DNA of 64,000 nt from Haematobia irritans (Eukaryota > Arthropoda > Insecta > Diptera > Muscidae): positions 26,195,211 to 26,259,210 of the forward strand of contig NC_134398.1 in the NCBI RefSeq assembly GCF_050003625.1. The letters are read 5' to 3'. The notes below the pieces were generated by a model. The model was not told where the DNA came from, did no database searches, and saw only the letters and a list, made by a program, of their open reading frames with translations. Positions within the stretch are counted from its first letter, which is position 1; every line of letters begins with the position of its first letter. This document shows positions 58,366-64,000 of this stretch, in pieces. A program made the position numbers and the translations under genes.

Positions 58366-58652
58366 AAATACCTCTTAGTTGGAGATGAATAATTTGCAAA
58401 ATCTACCAAAACATCAAGGATTTTACCAATCTATCAAACAGCAAAAAATCTATTAATCCACTGTCCAATACTTTGGATCAAAAGAGTCACCCAACTGGGT
58501 AAGAAAGAATTCTCATGTACCATGTTAAAGCATCGGCTCTCTCTCTTCTCACCTCTCAATGGTTTAAGTGGACTACTATTCCACTGCCCAATGCTTTGGA
58601 TTCTTCTAAGTTTGTCCCTTATGACTTCTTTTTGTTTCAAAAATTAAAAAAA

Positions 58653-59919
58653 AAAAAACAGGTAAGGAAAGTCTAAAGTCGGGCGGGGCCGACTATATTA
58701 TACCCTGCACCACTTTGTAGATCTAAATTTTCGATACCATATCACATCCGTCAAATGTGTTGGGGGCTATATATAAAGGTTTGTCCCAAATACATACATA
58801 TTTAAATATCACTCGATCTGGACAGAATTTGATAGACTTCTACAAAATATGTAGACTCAAAATTTAAGTCGGCTAATGCACTAGGGTGGAACACAATGTT
58901 GGTAAAAAACCAGTAAGGAAAGTCTAAAGTCGGGCGGGGCCGACTATATTATACCCTGCACCACTTTGTAGATCTAAATTTTCGATACAATATCACATCC
59001 GTCAAATGTGTTGGGGGCTATATATAAAGGTTTGTCCCAATTACATACATTTAAATATCACTCGATCTGGAAGAATTTGATAGACTTCTACAAAATCTAT
59101 AGACTCAAAATTTGAGTCGGCTAATGCACTAGGGTGGAACACAATGTTAGTAAAAAAATATGGGAAACGTTTAAATCTGAAGCAATTTTAAGGAAACTTC
59201 GAAAAAGTTTATTTATGATTTATCGCTCGATATATATGTATTAGAAGTTTAGGAAAATTAGAGTCATTTTTACAACTTTTCGACTAAGCAGTGGCGATTT
59301 TACAAGGAAAATGTTGGTATTTTGACCGTTTTTGTCGAAATCAGAAAAACATATATATGGGAGCTATATATAAATCTGAACCGATTTCAAGCAAATTTGG
59401 CACGCATAGTTACAATGCTCATTATACTCCCTGTGCAAAATTTCAACTAAATCGGAGCAAGAAATTGGCCTCTGTGGTCATATGAGTGTAAATCGGGCGA
59501 AAGCTATATATGGGAGCTATATCTAAATCTGAACCGATTTCAACCAAATTTGGCACTCCCTGTGCAAAATTTCAACTAAATCGGCCTCTGTGCGCAAATG
59601 AGTGTAAATCGGGCGAAAGCTATATATGGGAGCTATATCTAAATCTGAACCGATTTGGCTGATATTCTGCAAGTTTTTCGAGACTCATAAAATATTCGGA
59701 TGTACGGAATTTGAGGAAGATCGGTTGATATACACGCCAATTATGACCAGATCGGTGAAAAATATATATGGCAGCTATATCTAAATCTGGACCGATTTTT
59801 TCCAAAATCAATAGGGATCGTCTTTGAGCCGAAACAGGACCCTATACCAAATTTTAGGATAATCGGACTAAAACTGCGAGCTGTACTTTGCACACAAAAA
59901 TACATCAACAGACAGACAG

Positions 59920-59954
<35 letters not shown>

Positions 59955-60246
59955 GAAATCGCTAAATCGACTCAGAATTTAACTCTAAGACGATCGGTAT
60001 ACTAAACGATGGGTCTCAGACTTTTCCTTCTTGGCGTTACATACAAATGCACAAACTTATTATACCCTGTACCACAGTAGTGGTGAAGGGACAGACAGAC
60101 AGACGGACATCGCTAAATCGACTCAGAATTTAATTCTAAGCCGATCCGTATACTAAAAGGTTGGTCTATGATTACTCCTTCTTGGCGTTACATACAAATG
60201 CACAAACTTATTATACCCTGTACCACAGTATTGGTGAAGGGTATAA
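58653..60246 (-). mobile_element. H3 Helentron in a partial head-to-tail arrangement
   Basis: A 3' end (58653-58910) is followed by a complete element (58912-60089), then by a second 5' end (60090-60246). Both extra pieces are in the same orientation as the full copy. The 3' hairpin phrase GTCGGGCGGGGCCGAC occurs at about 58678 and 58930; the 5' palindrome TATACCCTGTACCACAGTA occurs at about 60061 and 60213. Confidence 0.8.
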
Positions 60247-60433
60247 AATAGGAAAGAAGTCTAAAAATCGCAGGGCAAATTATTGTTCTTTTTTGTAGCC
60301 TACATACTTATCTTACATACTTAGCTTCGTATAGTTATATTAATATTTTATTCTGTTATAGAGATATCTTTTTAAACACTTAATTTCAGTTCCTTTGTAA
60401 CACTCGGGTAGGTAAGGCTAATATTTCTAAGGT

Positions 60434-60458
60434 AAATCAAAAGACTTAAGAAATAAAC
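60434..60458 (+). repeat. AAAAGACTTAAG motif, copy 5
   Basis: Reads ATCAAAAGACTTAAGAAATA plus AAC. Confidence 0.6.
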
Positions 60459-61394
60459 TTAGTATGAACAGTTCACTTCTTAATTTTTAAATCAAACTCA
60501 TGGATCCCGAGTCTTCTAAATCCTCTAGTGAAGTAATTAAAACGAGACTATATTTTATATAAATCCGATATATTATATAAATCCCCATAATATTTTTGTT
60601 CAGCAAGTACTTATCACACCTCCCTCATAAACCCTTTATTATTATTTTGGCTTCTCTCAAGTATTCCTTGGTTAGGGGTTCAATGCAATAGTTTTTGATT
60701 TTTAATAAACTGTAAATGAAAATTTGCCAAAAGTAATAAATCGATTTTAACAACTTGACACCAATAACAATGCAAAATCAACCAAGAAATTGGCTTGCCA
60801 TAACGAAAGCAGTTAGTCAACCAGTTAACACGCCACCAACTACTCTGTTACAGTTAGGAAGAAACCAAACGAAAAAACTCTAAACAATCTATAACAAACT
60901 GATTGGTCAATTTAAGATTTATTAGCCAAAAGGGGCCACCTTAAAAATTCAACCACATGAATTTCAAATTATTTCAATTTTCCGATTTTGTCTGTCATTT
61001 CATTTTTGCTTCGCTTTGTGTTTAACTCCTTCATAACATTACTATTTCTCGTTTCATTTCTTTATTCCTAGGATTTTTTTTTTTGGTTTTTGTGGTCAAA
61101 GTTTACATGCCATGGCCCACAGCGGTCTATTTTCTTCTAAACTTATGGAACTTTTGACCACAAACAAAAGACAAGATAAAATTTCTGGAAAAATATAACA
61201 AACAAATAGAATTTGTTTTCATGCAACAAAAAAAATTTTTGTTTTTGCTATCCTCGTTACCTCTAAAAAGGGTGACTCACATGGTATGGACAATATGCCA
61301 CTATATAATTCCAAATGGTTACCATCAAAATTTAGGTCAAATGTGATTTTCTTGTCTCGTTACAGAGTCCATTGGTATAGGAAATCTTTTCAAA

Positions 61395-61420
61395 CAAATC
61401 AAAAGACTTAAGACATAAAC
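61395..61420 (+). repeat. AAAAGACTTAAG motif, copy 6
   Basis: Reads ATCAAAAGACTTAAGACATA plus AAC. Confidence 0.6.
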
Positions 61421-61854
61421 ACCCTAGCCATAAGACATTTTTTTAGTTTATATTTCATAAGTCATGCATAACATGCTTGCAGTTTTCCCAAACCCTCCAA
61501 AAAAACTGTATTTATGAAATGTGCCAATAAAAAACAAATGATTCAAGACACGAACTTCCTACACAATTATATAAAGATAAAAGAAATCGAATTAAAAGAT
61601 TTTAAAAATGAGCTGTCAATAATGGTTACATTTGTTTTCAGATTCAATTTAATTAACTAAATGAAAACTGCATACTGAACAAATACAGTGAAACCTCTGA
61701 AAAGTGACACTCACGGTCGCCTAAATGTTGTCCACCTTTGAGAGGTGTCCAGGTATGTGAGGTTTAAGTTAATGTTTGAGAGATTTCATTGTATCTTAAA
61801 TTGGAAAATTTTTACATTTTTTTATAATATTAAAGGATTTTCAGAAATATAATA

Positions 61855-62102
61855 TACACTGAAAAAAAGCATTACGGCTTACGAAGATTTTGTCTTTACA
61901 ATTTTGAGTTTGGAACAGATCCCGAACCAAAGAAGCGGAGAATTGAAGTAAGCATAGATTTAAGACACAATTCTCTTTCAAATTTTTTGTACTTGATTTG
62001 CGTACTTGATTCTAGAAAATACATTTTAATATATTCTTTAATTTTAACTTTTTTCTTCATGTACTATCAAAGTCCATTAAAAACGGGTTAACGATAAATT
62101 TT
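61855..62102. mobile_element. MITE-C copy, truncated by H3
   Basis: TACACTGAAAAAAAGCATTACGG start; collinear with 16844 onward (GATTTTGTCTTTAC, GAACCAAAGAAGCGGAGAA) up to AAAAACGGGTTAACG, where H3 begins. I see no MITE-C continuation after 63292. Confidence 0.6.
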
Positions 62103-63292
62103 TATACCCTGCGCCACACTGTGGAACAGGGTATTATAAGTTAGTGCATATGTTTGCAATACCCAGAAGGAGACGAGATAGACACATGGTGTCTTTGGCA
62201 ATAATGCTCAGGTTGGGCTCCTGAGTCGATATAGCCATGTCCGTCTGTCCGTGAACACATTTTTGTAATCAAAGTTTAGGTCGCAGTTTTAGTCCAATCG
62301 ACTTCAAATTTGGCACAAGTATGTGTTTTGGCTCAGAATAGAACCCTATTGATTTTGGAAGAAATCGGTTCAGATTTAGATATAGCTCCCACATATATAT
62401 TTCGCCCGATATGGACTTATATGGCCCCAGAAGCCAGAGTTTTAGCCTAATTTGCTTAAAATTTTGCAAAAGAAGAACAATTAGTACTATAGTGTGCAAA
62501 ATTTTATTGAAATCGGTTCAGATTTAGATATAGCTCCCATATATATCTTTCGCCCGATATGGACTAATACGGTCCCAGAAGCCAGAGTTTTCCCCAATTT
62601 GGTTGAAATTTTGCACTAGGAGTACACTAAGTAGTGTAGTCAAGTGTGTCAAATTTTATTGAAATCGGTTTAGATTTAGATATAGCTCCCATATATAGCT
62701 TTCGCCCGATTTAAACTCATATGACCACAGAGGCCAATTTTTTGCTCCGATTTAATTGACATTTTACACAGGGAGTAGAATTAGCATTGTAGCTATGAGT
62801 GCCAAATTTGGTTGAAATCGGTTCAGATTTAGATATAGCTCCCATATATATGTTTTCCTGATTTCGACAAAAATGGTCGAAATACCAAAATTTTCCTTGT
62901 AAAATCGCCACTGCTTAGTCGAAAAATTTTAAAAATTACTCTAATTTTCCTAAACTTCTAATACATATATATCGAACGATAAATCATAAATAAACTTTTG
63001 CGAAGTTTCCTTAAAATTGCTTCAGATTTAAATGTTTCCCATATTTTTTTTACTAACATTGTGTTCCACCCTAGTGCATTAGTCGACTTAAATTTTGAGT
63101 CTATAGATTTTGTAGAAGTCTATCAAATTCTGTCCAGATCGAGTGATATTTAAATGTATCTATTTGGGACAAACCTTTATATATAGCCCCCAACACGTAT
63201 GACGGATGTGATATGGTATCGAAAATTTAGATCTACAAAGTGGTGCAGGGTATAATATAGTCGGCCCGACTTTAGACTTTCCTTACTTGTTT
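62103..63292 (+). mobile_element. H3 Helentron, complete
   Basis: TATACCCTGCGCCACACTGTGGAACAGGGTATTATAAG start, lead with GAGTCGATATAGCCATGTCCGTC, modules with GATTTAGATATAGCTCCCATATATA, and end ATAGTCGGCCCGACTTTAGACTTTCCTTACTTGT. The 3' hairpin has lost part of its loop (GGCCCGAC rather than GGCCCCGCCCGAC). Confidence 0.82.
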
Positions 63293-64000
63293 TTTTTTCT
63301 AGAATCATGTACACAGAAAAAAAAGTGTCTTGTAAATTTAAGGACCATTTTGACTTCCACATAGTTCAACAAATTTACTGTAATATAGTTCATTTTTCGT
63401 AACCACAACGAAAATTAACTTGGCTAAAGCAAAACTTATAAAAATTCAGTAAATGTTTTTTAGTTCACTAACTACGAAATGGGAAGGATTTTTCCTTAAA
63501 TAAATTTCCAACACAGTAGTTAATGCATCGTTGATTCTATTATAAAAATACATGGGCAATATAAAAATCTTACTACGAAATGTGGACAATTTACTAAGAC
63601 AAAATTTTGTATGGAAAAAAAATTTTGTAGTAAAAATTAACTTAACGACATTACCGATTCGTACGATGACTACCTACAGACTATTTCCCTTTTTATTATA
63701 TGTTGGAGTGTTTTTACTCACATTGAAAATTCTAGTTAAAATAGAATAAAAATTAGTTAATATAATCCTTGACAGGTGTATATAATTTTTATAGATTCCT
63801 CATAGATTTGGTATATATTTTACCTTAACTTATAGATAGAATTCCTACTAATCAATAAACGTGCTACTGGAAAATGTGAGTGCATCATGCGAGGGAGTTT
63901 TTAGAGACATTTTGTGTATATCTCGTATGATTGTTTGTGTTTGTTATTGCGTCATTTATGCTGTTGTTGGTTGTTTTGATTCTAGAGACAATGGAATGTT
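63293..64000. other. AT-rich end of window
   Basis: Starts with a TACACAGAAAAAAAAGTG terminus at about 63311 that could be the left end of another MITE; no matching right end was seen. No gene. Confidence 0.4.

Larger units (their letters stand above)
60247..61854. other. AT-rich stretch without recognised transposons
   Basis: No supported gene. Two AAAAGACTTAAG motifs (60434-60458 and 61395-61420) lie here, 960 bases apart and in the same orientation. Confidence 0.5.

Overview
The window looks like gene-free nuclear DNA from a higher fly. I think a calyptrate fly of the house-fly/stable-fly kind (Muscidae) is most likely. This rests on very AT-rich sequence, DINE-1-like repeats, dispersed 29-bp CTATAG minisatellites, a tRNA-derived SINE and decayed mariner, hAT and R1-like elements. 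The species name is inference. I found no intact protein-coding gene, no rRNA and no functional tRNA. All long open frames are either inside repeats or in low-complexity DNA. The interspersed AT-rich stretches could be intergenic or intronic; the sequence alone does not say which.

The dominant component is a set of DINE-1/INE-1-like non-autonomous Helentrons (rolling-circle transposons), in three families that I label H1, H2 and H3. Each begins with a TATACCC...GGGTATA imperfect palindrome and a (GTCC/GTCT)n-rich lead, carries 153-bp internal modules, and ends in a GC-rich hairpin followed by TACTTGTT. H1: 5327-9075, 11288-11568, 22867-24454, 24957-26730, 29549-31275, 40470-42001, 43671-45868. 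H2: 26751-27924, 47392-49935, 50416-52654. H3: 6147-7688, 21065-22385, 49936-52872, 54944-56196, 58653-60246, 62103-63292.

Other elements are a full-length but frameshifted DD37E Tc1/mariner element (1726-2974) with perfect 28-bp ends; a mariner remnant (5090-5290); three hAT-type elements with readable 8-bp target duplications (5876-8403, 30637-31155, 54774-56555), the last keeping a transposase dimerisation-domain fragment; several MITE families (labelled A-E); three copies of a tRNA-derived SINE with a TTAGG-like tail; other tRNA-like heads; and an R1-like LINE fragment with a visible YADD motif (42002-43080).

The most striking single structure is a tandem array of five 1659-bp units at 32156-40452, nearly identical to each other. 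Each unit carries a MITE and ends inside the 3' coding region of the R1-like LINE, whose upstream part lies beyond the array and is split by an H1 Helentron. Nested insertions elsewhere give a relative chronology, including a four-level nest at 5327-9075.

Outside the transposons, stretches such as 12205-15136, 45869-47391, 52873-54022, 56564-57670 and 60247-61854 look single-copy at this scale. Five of the six copies of a ~25-bp motif centred on AAAAGACTTAAG lie in these or similar stretches, and no transposon seen here explains it. Family labels are mine; names of known superfamilies come from recognised motifs, not from a database search.
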